Assembly (NCBI RefSeq): GCF_004348685.1
Contig: NZ_SMKO01000001.1
Coordinates: 62,001-126,000, forward strand
Length of the DNA: 64,000 bases
Direction of reading: 5' to 3'
Source of the DNA: Nonomuraea deserti
GTDB lineage: Bacteria > Actinomycetota > Actinomycetes > Streptosporangiales > Streptosporangiaceae
Below are positions 36,488 through 45,291 of this stretch, piece by piece. A program made the translations under genes and the position numbers. The notes beneath the pieces are model-generated. The model worked only from the letters and a program-made list of their open reading frames with translations. It was not told where the DNA came from and made no database searches. The first letter of the stretch is position 1, and every line of letters starts with the position of its first letter.

Positions 36488-37291
36488 ATGAAAGGGGTCG
36501 TGTGCCTGGCGCTCGCGCTGCTCCTGCTCACCGCCTGCGGTGACCGCCCGAGGGCGGGGCTGTCCCCGGTGGCGGGGACCAAGGGCGGGACCGGAGTCAA
36601 CTCGATGGAGAAGATCAGGAAACGCGGGGAGATCGTGTTCGGGGTCAAGTTCGACACCCCGCCGTTCGGGTCGATCGGGCAGGGCGGGACCGAGCCGGAA
36701 GGCTTCGAGATCGACCTCGTCACGGAGGTCGCCGAGCGGCTGCGGGTCAGGCCGAAGTTCGTCGAGGTCAATCCGAAGAACCGGGTGGCCAACCTGGACA
36801 GCGGGAAGATCGACGTGATCACCGCCACCATGATCGCGACTCGGGCGCGGGACAAGGCGATCGACTTCTCCGAGCCGTACTTCGAGGACGACCAGCGCCT
36901 GATGGTGCGCGGCGACTCGAAGATCACCAGCGTCGACCAGCTCGACGGCAAGACGGTGGCGCTGGTCCAGGGCTCGACGGAGGAGAGCGTGCTGCGGGAG
37001 AAGGCGCCGGGCGCGAAGATCCTCAGCTTCCAGTCCTGGCCCACGGCGCTGCAGTCACTGCTGCGCGGCGACGCCGACGCCGTCAGCACCACGGTCGGCA
37101 TCCTCACCGGCTTGAAGTCGGCCGCCGACAAGGCGGGCGAACAGGTCAAGATCGTCAGCCCGGGGATCGCGCAGGGACCGCTCGCCATGGGGTTCCGCCA
37201 GAGTGACGCCGCCCTCCGCGACGAGGTCAACGGCGCCCTGATGGCCATGGCCGAGGACGGCACCTACAACCGCATCTACGCCAAGTGGTAG
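36488..37291 (+). CDS. Substrate-binding lipoprotein of the polar amino-acid ABC transporter
   Basis: A protein of 267 residues. The lipoprotein signal MKGVVCLALALLLLTAC has a good lipobox (LTAC). A family 3 solute-binding domain follows: GEIVFGVKFDTPPFGS, GFEIDLVTEVAERLRV, DFSEPYFEDDQRLM and the C-terminal MAEDGTYNRIYAKW. It captures the substrate outside the membrane for the two permeases downstream. The ATG at 36488 is chosen. A GTG at 36476 would add four residues. The gap to the next gene is 57 bp. Confidence 0.93.
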   Translation: MKGVVCLALALLLLTACGDRPRAGLSPVAGTKGGTGVNSMEKIRKRGEIVFGVKFDTPPFGSIGQGGTEPEGFEIDLVTEVAERLRVRPKFVEVNPKNRVANLDSGKIDVITATMIATRARDKAIDFSEPYFEDDQRLMVRGDSKITSVDQLDGKTVALVQGSTEESVLREKAPGAKILSFQSWPTALQSLLRGDADAVSTTVGILTGLKSAADKAGEQVKIVSPGIAQGPLAMGFRQSDAALRDEVNGALMAMAEDGTYNRIYAKW

Positions 37292-37348
37292 GGCAAGGTG
37301 CTGCCCGAGCCGTACACGATCCGTGTCCTTCCCGCGGGGTCCTGAGCC

Positions 37349-38104
37349 ATGTTCAACGACCTCAGCTGGTCCGTGGTGCTCGACGATCCGGGCAGGAGCT
37401 TCCTGCTCCACGGCGCGTGGGTGAGCCTCCAGCTCGCCGTGCTCGCCATCATCGGCTCCACGGTGGTGGGCACGCTGGTGGCGCTCGGCCGCGTGTCGAC
37501 GGCGCCCGCGCTCGCGCCGCTGCGCTGGCTGCTGTCCGCCTACGTCGAGTTCTTCCGTAACGTGCCGCTGCTCGTGCAGCTGGTCTTCTGGAGCTTCGGC
37601 ATGTTCAGCCTGGACCTCGTCAGGGCCGTTGCCGCGCCGCTGAACCCCGTGTACAGCAACCAGTTCCTCGCCGGGCTGCTCGGCCTGACCATCTACACCT
37701 CGGCGTACGTGGCGGAGGCCCTGCGCAGCGGAATCCAGTCGGTGCCCAGGGGACAGCTGGAGGCGGCCAGGGCCGGCGGCCTCGGCTACTGGACGGCGAT
37801 GCGCGCGGTGGTGCTGCCGCAGGCGTTCGCGCTGGCCTTCCCCGCGATCGGCAACCAGTACATCAGCGCCACCAAGAACACCTCCGTGGTCATGGCGATC
37901 GGCGTCACCGACCTGGTCTTCCAGGCCCAGCAGATCGAATCGGCCACCTTCGCCGCGTTCGAGGCCTACACCGCGGCGCTCGTCATCTTCATCGTGATCT
38001 GCCTTGCCGAGTCCGCGCTGCTGGCTCTGATCGTCCGGGGCATGCTGACCAGGATCCGGCCGGGCGCCAGGACCGCGGCACCGGCGCCGGCGTTGGAGTC
38101 GTGA
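37349..38104 (+). CDS. Polar amino-acid ABC transporter permease 1
   Basis: A protein of 251 residues with about five membrane helices of the HisM/GlnP family. EFFRNVPLLVQLVFWSFG lies before the loop, and the EAA loop is GQLEAARAGGLGYWTAMRAV followed by VLPQAF. It pairs with permease 2 to form the channel. The next gene overlaps its stop (GTGA). Confidence 0.93.
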   Translation: MFNDLSWSVVLDDPGRSFLLHGAWVSLQLAVLAIIGSTVVGTLVALGRVSTAPALAPLRWLLSAYVEFFRNVPLLVQLVFWSFGMFSLDLVRAVAAPLNPVYSNQFLAGLLGLTIYTSAYVAEALRSGIQSVPRGQLEAARAGGLGYWTAMRAVVLPQAFALAFPAIGNQYISATKNTSVVMAIGVTDLVFQAQQIESATFAAFEAYTAALVIFIVICLAESALLALIVRGMLTRIRPGARTAAPAPALES

Positions 38105-38748
38105 CCATGGGTGCGATCATCGACAACCTCCCGTTCATGCTGGCCGGGCTCTGGGAGACGGCGAAGCTGGCGGCGCTGGCCATCGTGCTCAGCTCCGTGC
38201 TCGGCGTGCTGGCGGGCGCGATGCGCTCGGCCCGCTCGCGCTTCGTCCGGTGGCCGGCGATCGGCTACATCCAGCTCATCCGCAGCGCGCCACTGATCGT
38301 TTTCATTCTCTACTGCTATTTCGTCCTGGCGGACCTCGGGTTCGACCTCACCCCCTTCTGGGCGGGCGTGGTCGCGCTGGGCGTGTTCACCAGCGCCTAT
38401 CTCGCGGAGATCGTCCACGCGGGCATCGCCTCCGTGCCGCCCGGGCAGTGGGAGGCCGCGCGCGCCTCCGGCCTGTCCCAGGCGAGCACGATGCGTGACG
38501 TGGTGCTGCCTCAGGCGCTGCGCCGCATGGCTCCGGCGTTGGTGTCCGAGTTCATCAAGCTGATCAAGGACACCTCGCTGGTCTCGATCATCGGTGTCTT
38601 CGAGTTCTTCCACCGGGTCGAGGTCACCAACTCCCGGCTGTTGACCGAGCCGTTCGCGGTGCTCGGCTTCGCCGCCGTCTGCTACTTCCTGCTCAACTAT
38701 GGCCTCAGCCGTGTCGCTCGCCGTCTCGAGCTGCGGCTGGATGCCTGA
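38101..38748 (+). CDS. Polar amino-acid ABC transporter permease 2
   Basis: A protein of 215 residues with five predicted membrane helices of the HisQ/GlnP family. IQLIRSAPLIVFILYCYF precedes the loop, and the EAA loop is GQWEAARASGLSQASTMRDV plus VLPQALRRMAP. It starts at a GTG inside the stop of permease 1, so it is translationally coupled. The ureohydrolase gene follows after 32 bp. Confidence 0.93.
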   Translation: MTMGAIIDNLPFMLAGLWETAKLAALAIVLSSVLGVLAGAMRSARSRFVRWPAIGYIQLIRSAPLIVFILYCYFVLADLGFDLTPFWAGVVALGVFTSAYLAEIVHAGIASVPPGQWEAARASGLSQASTMRDVVLPQALRRMAPALVSEFIKLIKDTSLVSIIGVFEFFHRVEVTNSRLLTEPFAVLGFAAVCYFLLNYGLSRVARRLELRLDA

Positions 38749-38780
38749 CGCATCACCTACAAGAAGGAAAATCACGCACC

Positions 38781-39764
38781 ATGTCGGATCTACGGCTCAA
38801 CCTTCCGTTCGTTGGCATCCCGACCTTCCAGCGGTCGCCCATCGTGAGCGACCTCTCCCAGCTGGATGCCGACCTGGCCATCCTGGGAGTGCCCAACGAC
38901 GAGGGCGCCCCCTGGTACCCGGGCGCGCGGATGGCACCGAGGGCGATCCGCGAGCAGTCGGTACGGTACGCCGGCTACGGCCGCATGCAGGCCAGGTCCG
39001 GATATTTCGACATCGAGGAGGACAGGCGCTTCCTCGAGTACGAAACCGCGAACCAGCGGATCGTGGACTGCGGTGACGTCGACATCATCTACTCCAACCC
39101 CGAGCAGACCTTCAAGAACATCACCCACAGCACCGCCCAGATCCTGGAGGCCGGGGCCGTCCCCATCGTGCTCGGCGGCGAGCACTCGGTCACCTACGGC
39201 GTGGTGCGGGCCTACGCGGAGCCGATCTGCGTCGTCCACTTCGACGCGCACCTCGATTACCGGCCCTTCATCCACGGGGCCCAGTACGGGAACGGCAGCC
39301 CCATGCTCAAGATCGGCAAGCTGCCGAACGTCGAGAAGATCGTCCAGATCGGCAGCCGCGGCATGCGCGCCGCCCAGGACGACCTCGCCGAGAGCCGCGC
39401 CAACGGCAACGACGTGTTCACCATGAAGGGCTTCAGGAGGGCCGGCGTCGAACACGTGCTCACGACCCTGCCCAAGGGCAGGAAGGTGTACATCAGCGTC
39501 GACATCGACGTGCTCGACATGCCGCTCGTGCCCGGATGCGCCTCCGCCGAGGCGGACGGCATGTCGTACGAGGAGCTCCGCCAGACGATCTTCGCGATCG
39601 TCCGCGAGCACGAGCTCGTCGGCTTCGACGTCGTGGAGATCAACCCGATGCTGGACGTTGCCTCCAACGTCACCTCGCAGCTCGGCGCCCAGCTGGCCAT
39701 CGAAACGATGGCCCGTGCCGTCGAGAACCCCGGCTACCTGCGACGCAAGGGCCGCCTGTCCTGA
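38781..39764 (+). CDS. Ureohydrolase (agmatinase/guanidinase family)
   Basis: A protein of 327 residues of the arginase/agmatinase superfamily. Dimanganese ligands are present in GGEHSVTYG, HFDAHLDYRP and SVDIDVLD. The loop after the last motif reads DMPLVPGCASAEADGM instead of the usual DPxxxPGTGxPxxGG, so substrate choice may differ from agmatine. The reaction is hydrolysis of a guanidino compound to urea and an amine. ATG 38781 with AAGGAA upstream. As last gene of the FCD-ABC operon it probably degrades the imported compound. Confidence 0.92.
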   Translation: MSDLRLNLPFVGIPTFQRSPIVSDLSQLDADLAILGVPNDEGAPWYPGARMAPRAIREQSVRYAGYGRMQARSGYFDIEEDRRFLEYETANQRIVDCGDVDIIYSNPEQTFKNITHSTAQILEAGAVPIVLGGEHSVTYGVVRAYAEPICVVHFDAHLDYRPFIHGAQYGNGSPMLKIGKLPNVEKIVQIGSRGMRAAQDDLAESRANGNDVFTMKGFRRAGVEHVLTTLPKGRKVYISVDIDVLDMPLVPGCASAEADGMSYEELRQTIFAIVREHELVGFDVVEINPMLDVASNVTSQLGAQLAIETMARAVENPGYLRRKGRLS

Positions 39765-39904
39765 CACCCCGCCTCCCGCGGGGACATGACCGGCGCCACG
39801 ATCACGTCCCCGCGCGGCGACCACGTGGAGGATGATGTCCCATGAGTGCATCGAGGGGTCGACCGGACACCGCGCTGACGCCTGACAGGCGTAGCGTGAC
39901 GTAC

Positions 39905-40720
39905 ATGCAAAAAGTGCATTTGAGTGGTGAGAAAGCGACGATGCTCGCCACTCTGTACGGCCGAGCCGTGGATGCCGAGTCCCCCGCCCCCATTCTGGGC
40001 GACACGATGGCGCTCCAGGCGGTACGCAACATCGACACCGACTTCACCCGAGTCGGCATGAAGCGCGGCGACGCCGTGACCGTGGCCATGCGGGCCAAAC
40101 ACCTGGACGACTGGGCGCGCGACTTCCTCGCCGAGCACCCGGCGGCGATCGTCCTGCACCTGGGGTGCGGGATGGACACCCGGGTCCACCGCGTCGATCC
40201 CGGGCCGGGCGTGCACTGGTACGACGTAGACTTCCCCGAGGTCATCGACCTGCGCGAGCGCCTCTACCCGGCACGTGACCACCACACCGTGATCCCCTCG
40301 TCGGTCACCGACCTGACCTGGCTCGACCGGGTGGAGGGCGATCTTCCCGTACTCGTCGTCGCCGAGGGCCTGACCATGTACCTCAAGGAAGGAGAAGGCC
40401 ACGCGCTGTTCCGCGCGATCACCGAGCGCTTTCCCTCCGGCAGGTTCGTCTTCGACGCGTTCAGCAGGCGCGGCATCAAATGGCAGAAGATCAACCGGGT
40501 GGTCCGGCTCGCCGGCGCGACCCTTCACTGGGGGGTGGACAGCCGTGCCGACCTCGAGGCCATCGATCCCCGGTTACGCGTCGTCACCGAGCTGAGCGCC
40601 TTCGACCTGCCGGGATACGAGAAGCTCAGACCCGGCTACCGGGCGCTGGTCGCGGTGGCGAGAGCGCTGCCGTTCATGCGCAGGATGGCCGTCTTCTACC
40701 GCCTGGACTTTCCCGCGTGA
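39905..40720 (+). CDS. LCM/Ppm1-like SAM-dependent methyltransferase
   Basis: A protein of 271 residues. It begins MQKVHLSGEKATMLATLYGR, the typical start of this family. The SAM site is IVLHLGCGMDTRVHRV, and VLVVAEGLTMYLKEGEG is the second conserved block. These enzymes resemble leucine carboxyl methyltransferases and act on natural products or small acids. An in-frame ATG at 39842 would add 21 residues and has GGAGG 10 nt away. At 39905 a TAGCGT -10-like box 7 nt upstream would allow a leaderless message. I favour 39905 on family length. Confidence 0.85.
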   Translation: MQKVHLSGEKATMLATLYGRAVDAESPAPILGDTMALQAVRNIDTDFTRVGMKRGDAVTVAMRAKHLDDWARDFLAEHPAAIVLHLGCGMDTRVHRVDPGPGVHWYDVDFPEVIDLRERLYPARDHHTVIPSSVTDLTWLDRVEGDLPVLVVAEGLTMYLKEGEGHALFRAITERFPSGRFVFDAFSRRGIKWQKINRVVRLAGATLHWGVDSRADLEAIDPRLRVVTELSAFDLPGYEKLRPGYRALVAVARALPFMRRMAVFYRLDFPA

Positions 40721-40757
40721 GGGGCGGGCCCGCGCCGGTCGCCCCTGCCGGCCGCGG

Positions 40758-41693
40758 CTAGCGCCGATATGCACCGGCCTCGGCTCCGAGGACGTTCAGA
40801 AGTGCCAGAGCCTCGGCGCCACGGGAACCCGGCGGCGCGCTGTAGATCACGAGGTGCTGGTCGCTGTCCGTGAGCAAGAGCGAGTCGCAGTCGACGGTGA
40901 TCTCCCCGACGACCGGGTGACGGAAGGTCTTCGTGAGCGTCGACGCAACCTGCACGTCGTGCCGTTCCCAGAGCCGGGCGAACTCAGGGCTGCCGTCGCG
41001 GAGCTCGTCGACGAGGCCGCTCACCGCGGGGTCGGACGGATAACGGGCGAGGGCGCGCCGGAGGCCCATGACGACGTTATGCCGGAACTCGGCGGCGTCC
41101 GAGACCCCGTACAGCGCCGTGTCGGCGCGCGTCGACGTCGTGTCGGCCCGCATCGAGGTCGTGTCGGCCCGTGCCGAGGTCGTGTCGGCACGCGCCGACG
41201 TCGTATGGGCCCGCGCCGACCTGAGGAATGCCCGGCGCGCGAGGTTGCGGTCCTCCGGAGCGAGCTGGGCGAAGTCCTCCATGAGCGCGGCCGCGAGGTC
41301 GTTCCACGCGAGCACCTCGAACGCGGCGGACGTCACGAAAGCGGCGCTCTGCGGCAGCCGTTCGAGGAGCGCGAGGATGCTCGGGCGCACGTCGCGCCGG
41401 TGCAGTCCGGACCGGTTTGGGGCGGTGCCGGCGAGGACGTGGAGGTGGTCGGACTCGGCGTCCGTGAGCAGCAGCGCGCCTGCGATCCCGGCGAGGACCT
41501 CGCCAGACGGGCGCGGCGCCCTGCCCTGCTCGAGCCGGACGTAATACTCCGTGGAGATGTGCGCGAGGACCGCCACCTCCTCGCGGCGAAGACCCGGCGT
41601 CCGGCGTCGCGAGCCCGAGGGGAGGCCGACGTCCTCCGGCCGGAGCCGCTCGCGACGGCTGCGGAGGAACGCCCCGAGTTCCTGCTTGTCCAT
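40758..41693 (-). CDS. XRE/MmyB-type transcriptional regulator with tandem repeat insert
   Basis: A protein of 311 residues. The N-terminal XRE HTH (residues 5-75) includes TPGLRREEVAVLAHISTEYY. The C-terminal MmyB ligand domain (about 100-305) includes HPVVGEITVDCDSLLLTD. MmyB domains bind fatty acids or similar ligands. Between residues 160 and 195 lies an unusual run of seven-residue repeats (ARADTTS). The ATG at 41693 matches the family start MDKQELGAFLRSRRER. It is divergent from an SDR gene, its likely target. Confidence 0.88.
   Translation of the reverse strand: MDKQELGAFLRSRRERLRPEDVGLPSGSRRRTPGLRREEVAVLAHISTEYYVRLEQGRAPRPSGEVLAGIAGALLLTDAESDHLHVLAGTAPNRSGLHRRDVRPSILALLERLPQSAAFVTSAAFEVLAWNDLAAALMEDFAQLAPEDRNLARRAFLRSARAHTTSARADTTSARADTTSMRADTTSTRADTALYGVSDAAEFRHNVVMGLRRALARYPSDPAVSGLVDELRDGSPEFARLWERHDVQVASTLTKTFRHPVVGEITVDCDSLLLTDSDQHLVIYSAPPGSRGAEALALLNVLGAEAGAYRR
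41119..41223 (-). repeat. 21-bp tandem repeats in the MmyB-type gene
   Basis: Four close and one degenerate 21-bp units (GTGTCGGCCCGTGCCGAGGT type on the plus strand) encode ARADTTS-like heptads on the minus strand. The period keeps the frame. The insert falls between the MmyB subregions. Confidence 0.85.
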
Positions 41694-41779
41694 ACCCTCA
41701 GTCTGCACGCTGCGCGGCGGCGGATCCTGGTACCGCCTGTGCCTGTATCCGGTCTGGAGGCCGGCTTGACACTGTCGGC

Positions 41780-42565
41780 ATGACCCACGACATTGACATC
41801 GCTCCCATAGGCCTGCTCACCGGCAAGGTCGTGCTCATCACCGGCGCCAGCCGCGGCATCGGCGCGGCCGGCGCCCGCCTCTTCGCACGGGAGGGCGCCG
41901 CTGTCGTGCTCGCCGCCCGCAGCACCGACGCCCTCGACCGCATCGTCACCGAGGTCCGCGCGGACGGAGGCGTCGCCGACGCCGTCGCCCTGGACCTCGC
42001 CGACCGCGCGAGCGTCCGCGCCGCCGTCGACCGCGTCGAAGAGCTGCACGGGCGGCTCGACGGAGCGTTCAACAACGGGGCGGCCATCCAGCGGCGGCCC
42101 GGCCCGCTCGACACCACGACTGACGAGGACATCGACGAGCAGTTCGCCGTGAACTTCCGCTCGCACTGGACCGCCATGACCGCCGAGGCCGCACTCATGC
42201 GACGCGACGGCGGCGGGGCGATCGTCAACACCTCCAGCATCGGCAGCCGTCGCGCGAACCCAGCCCTCCCCGCGTACGGCGCCATGAAGCGCGCGCTCAA
42301 CAGCATCACCGAGACCGCCGCGGTGAGCTGGGCCGCTGACGGCATCCGGGTGAACGGCATCACCCCCGGCGGCACCGCCACGGAGATGATGGATGCGTGG
42401 GAGGCGGCGACCCCCGGCATCATCGAGCGAGCCACAGCATCGATTCCGCTCGGCCGGATGGCCGAGCCGCGCGAGGTCGCCGAGGTGGCCGCGTGGTTGC
42501 TCAGCGACCGGGCCTCGATGGTGACCGGCGCGATCGTGCCGGTGGACGGCGGCGCCGGAGCCTGA
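41780..42565 (+). CDS. SDR-family oxidoreductase
   Basis: A protein of 261 residues, classical SDR. It has the cofactor motif TGASRGIG (about residues 21-28), NNGA in place of NNAG, the catalytic Ser in NTSSIGS, and YGAMK for Tyr and Lys. The C-terminal GAIVPVDGG is typical. It is an NAD(P)-dependent dehydrogenase or reductase of unknown substrate. It is divergent from the MmyB regulator at 40758-41693 across 86 bp. Confidence 0.92.
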   Translation: MTHDIDIAPIGLLTGKVVLITGASRGIGAAGARLFAREGAAVVLAARSTDALDRIVTEVRADGGVADAVALDLADRASVRAAVDRVEELHGRLDGAFNNGAAIQRRPGPLDTTTDEDIDEQFAVNFRSHWTAMTAEAALMRRDGGGAIVNTSSIGSRRANPALPAYGAMKRALNSITETAAVSWAADGIRVNGITPGGTATEMMDAWEAATPGIIERATASIPLGRMAEPREVAEVAAWLLSDRASMVTGAIVPVDGGAGA

Positions 42566-42612
42566 GCGGACGGCCCGGGCACGCGGTGCCGGGCCCCGCC
42601 GGGGAGCTCGGC

Positions 42613-43608
42613 TCAGTTGCCCACGCCGAGGTTGGACATGAACGCGGACGGGTACCGGTCGCCGCGGGCCGCGCTCGGTGGCACCGCCTTCTCGATCTCC
42701 GCGAGGTCGTCCGCGGTGAGGTTCAGGTCCATCGCGGGCAGCGCCTCCGCGAGCCGCTCGCGGGTGCGGGCGCCGACCAGCGGCACGATGTCCTCGCCCT
42801 GCGCGGCCACCCAGGCGATGGCCAGCTGGGCGACGCTGCAGCCCTTCGCCTCGGCGACCCGGCGCAGGGCCTCCACGAGGGCGAGGTTGTGCTCCACGTT
42901 CTCGCCGGAGAAGCGCGGGCTGAAGCCGCGGGTGTCGCCGGGGCCGGCGGCGTGGCCGGCGGTCCAGTGCCCGGAGATGAGGCCGCGGCTGAGGACGCCA
43001 TAGGCGGTCAGGCCGATGCCGAGCTCCCGCAGCGCGGGCAGGACGTCCACCTCCACCGCGCGGGAGATCAGTGAATACTCGATCTGCAGGTCGGCGATCG
43101 GGTGCACGGCGTGCGCCCGGCGGATCGTCGCCGCATCGACCTCCGACAGGCCGATGTGCCGGACGTATCCGGCCTCTACCATCTCTTTGATCGCCCCAAC
43201 CGTCTCCTCGATCGGTACCGCCGGGTCCAGCCGGGCGGGACGGTAGATGTCGATGTGGTCGGTGCCCAGCCGGGTCAGCGAGTAGGCCAGGAAGTTCTTC
43301 ACCGCCTCGGGACGGCTGTCATGCCCGCCGAACTCGTGGCCCGGCCCCCGCAGCATGCCGAACTTGACGCTCAGGTGGTAGCTGTCGCGATCCCGGCCGC
43401 GCAGCGCCTCGGCGAGCAGCAACTCGTTGTGGCCCATGGCGTAGAAGTCGCCGGTGTCGATCAGCGTGACGCCGCTCTCCAGCGCGGCGTGCACGGTGGC
43501 GATGCTCTCCGTACGGTCGGCCGCGCCGTAAGCGCCCGACATTCCCATCGCACCCAGGCCCAGCGCGGAAACGGCCGGTCCGGTACGGCCCAGTGTTCGT
43601 CGCCGCAT
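42613..43608 (-). CDS. Aldo/keto reductase
   Basis: A protein of 331 residues in the AKR TIM barrel, similar to the YajO/AKR13-type group. MRRRTLGRTGPAVSALGLGA starts it, GVTLIDTGDFYAMGHNE contains the catalytic Asp/Tyr, and VKFGMLRGPG replaces the usual KxG stretch. The C-terminus has IVPLVGARTRERLAEAL for NADPH binding. ATG 43608 with GGGAG at 7 nt. It is divergent from the second MmyB-type regulator and is its likely target. Confidence 0.92.
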   Translation of the reverse strand: MRRRTLGRTGPAVSALGLGAMGMSGAYGAADRTESIATVHAALESGVTLIDTGDFYAMGHNELLLAEALRGRDRDSYHLSVKFGMLRGPGHEFGGHDSRPEAVKNFLAYSLTRLGTDHIDIYRPARLDPAVPIEETVGAIKEMVEAGYVRHIGLSEVDAATIRRAHAVHPIADLQIEYSLISRAVEVDVLPALRELGIGLTAYGVLSRGLISGHWTAGHAAGPGDTRGFSPRFSGENVEHNLALVEALRRVAEAKGCSVAQLAIAWVAAQGEDIVPLVGARTRERLAEALPAMDLNLTADDLAEIEKAVPPSAARGDRYPSAFMSNLGVGN

Positions 43609-43737
43609 CACGTTCTCCCTCGTTGTCGATGTCGTACCCCCAACCTTGGGCCCGGGCCGGGACGCGCGGTAGCGGAGCGTTCATCCTGGGAGAGCCGCTC
43701 CCTGGCTCGGCTGACGGGCGCGAGGCAGGATGAGGTC

Positions 43738-44598
43738 ATGCAACGTGAGCAGCTCGCCGACTTCCTGCGCCGCCGCCGCGAGGCGATCCGGCCTGCGGAG
43801 GTCGGCCTCGCCGACAACCCCCGCCGCCGCACCGCCGGCCTGCGCCGGGAAGAGGTGGCGATGCTCGCCGGCATGTCGGTGGACTATGTCGTTCGCCTGG
43901 AGCAGGGCCGCAGCAGCCAGCCGTCGACCCAGCTGCTCGGCGCGCTGGCCCGGGCGTTGCGCCTGTCCGACGACGAGCGCGACCATCTGTTCCACCTGGC
44001 CGGCCACCGTCCCCCGCCCGCCGGCGGGGTGGCCCGCCCGGCCCGAGCCGGCCTGACACGCATGCTCGACCTGCTCGGCGACACCCCGGCCATGGTGCTG
44101 TCCGACCTGGGCGAGGTCCTCGCCCAGAACCGGGCGGCCGTCCTGCTGACGGGCGACCACACCGGCTTCTCCGGCGACCGGCGCCACGTCGTATACCGCT
44201 GGTTCACCGAGCCCCCCGCCCGCGCCGTCTGCCCGCCCGAGGAGCAGGAGCAACAGGCCCGTCAGCTGGTGGCCGACCTGCGTGCGGCCGCCGGCCGCCG
44301 GTCCGGCGACCCCGTGGTCGACGGGCTCGTCGACCGTCTGCAGGCCGCGAGCGCCGACTTCCGCCGGCTCTGGGCCGAGCACGAGGTGGCGGTCCGGCGT
44401 GCCGACCGCAAGACCGTGCTGCACCCGAGGGTGGGCCGGCTGACCATGGACTGCGAGACCCTGGTCGCTCCCGATCAGGGGCAGCAACTGCTGGTGCTCA
44501 CCCCGGCGGACTCTGAAACGCGCGAGCGGCTGGAACTGCTGCGGGTGCTCGGCATCGAGGAGTTCCCCACGGGGGCAACGGGCACGCCCGTACGGTGA
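43738..44598 (+). CDS. XRE/MmyB-type transcriptional regulator
   Basis: A protein of 286 residues. The HTH (residues 3-70) includes RTAGLRREEVAMLAGMSVDY. The MmyB domain (about 100-280) includes HPRVGRLTMDCETLVAPDQG. It is paralogous to the protein at 40758-41693 but lacks its repeat insert. ATG at 43738, just after GAGG. It is divergent from the aldo/keto reductase across 129 bp. Confidence 0.9.
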   Translation: MQREQLADFLRRRREAIRPAEVGLADNPRRRTAGLRREEVAMLAGMSVDYVVRLEQGRSSQPSTQLLGALARALRLSDDERDHLFHLAGHRPPPAGGVARPARAGLTRMLDLLGDTPAMVLSDLGEVLAQNRAAVLLTGDHTGFSGDRRHVVYRWFTEPPARAVCPPEEQEQQARQLVADLRAAAGRRSGDPVVDGLVDRLQAASADFRRLWAEHEVAVRRADRKTVLHPRVGRLTMDCETLVAPDQGQQLLVLTPADSETRERLELLRVLGIEEFPTGATGTPVR

Positions 44599-44643
44599 AA
44601 TGATCGGAAGTACATTCTGCATCCTGCCGATCAAGGAGCGGCC

Positions 44644-45099
44644 ATGATCACCGACCCGACGATCACCCGGATCGGCCAGGGGGTGGAGCTGCATCACCAC
44701 CAAGGCCAGCGTGAGGCCGCTCGCGACCTGTTCACACAGATCTGGGGCGACATCGGCGGCGAGCAGGGCGACCCGCTGCACATCTGCGTCCTCGCACACG
44801 CGATGGCCGACGTGCAGGACGACGTGCACCAGGAGCTGCTCTGGGACCTGCGAGCGCTCGCCGCCGCCGATCAGCTCACCGACGAGCGGGTGGCACAAGC
44901 CGGGGTGACGCTTACGGTGGCCGGCTTGTACCCGTCGCTGCACCTCAACCTGACCGAGTGCTACCGCAAGCTGGGCGATCTCGGCCGCGCCCGCGAGCAC
45001 CTCCAGCAGGCCCAGGCCACGATCGGCGCGCTCGGCGACGACGAGTACGCGCAGCTCATCAAGGGCGGCCTGGAGCGGCTGACCGAACAGCTCGGTTGA
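44644..45099 (+). CDS. TPR-like hypothetical protein
   Basis: A protein of 151 residues, helical, with a tetratricopeptide-like end (LHLNLTECYRKLGDLGRARE and HLQQAQATIGALGDD). AAGGAG at 5 nt supports the ATG at 44644. Known relatives are short cytoplasmic proteins without assigned role. It lies 45 bp after the MmyB-type regulator on the same strand. Confidence 0.75.
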   Translation: MITDPTITRIGQGVELHHHQGQREAARDLFTQIWGDIGGEQGDPLHICVLAHAMADVQDDVHQELLWDLRALAAADQLTDERVAQAGVTLTVAGLYPSLHLNLTECYRKLGDLGRAREHLQQAQATIGALGDDEYAQLIKGGLERLTEQLG

Positions 45100-45291
45100 T
45101 CCGACGTCGCCGGGGGGCCGCCCGGCGCTCGACGGTGGGGTGTCGTCGGAGGAGATGTTGCGGGCGGCACGATCCGCGAGAATGACCCGAATCGCACGGA
45201 CAGCCTCGCGCTGTGCGCGGCCGTCGAAGGAGCCCCGCGGGCGATCAGTGTTGCTCTTCACGGCCGCAACGGCAGCTGTGCCGGTTCCGGC

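Noticed and set aside
41119-41223. Possible CRISPR or iteron array
   Set aside because: 21-bp units without spacers, in frame inside a regulator gene.
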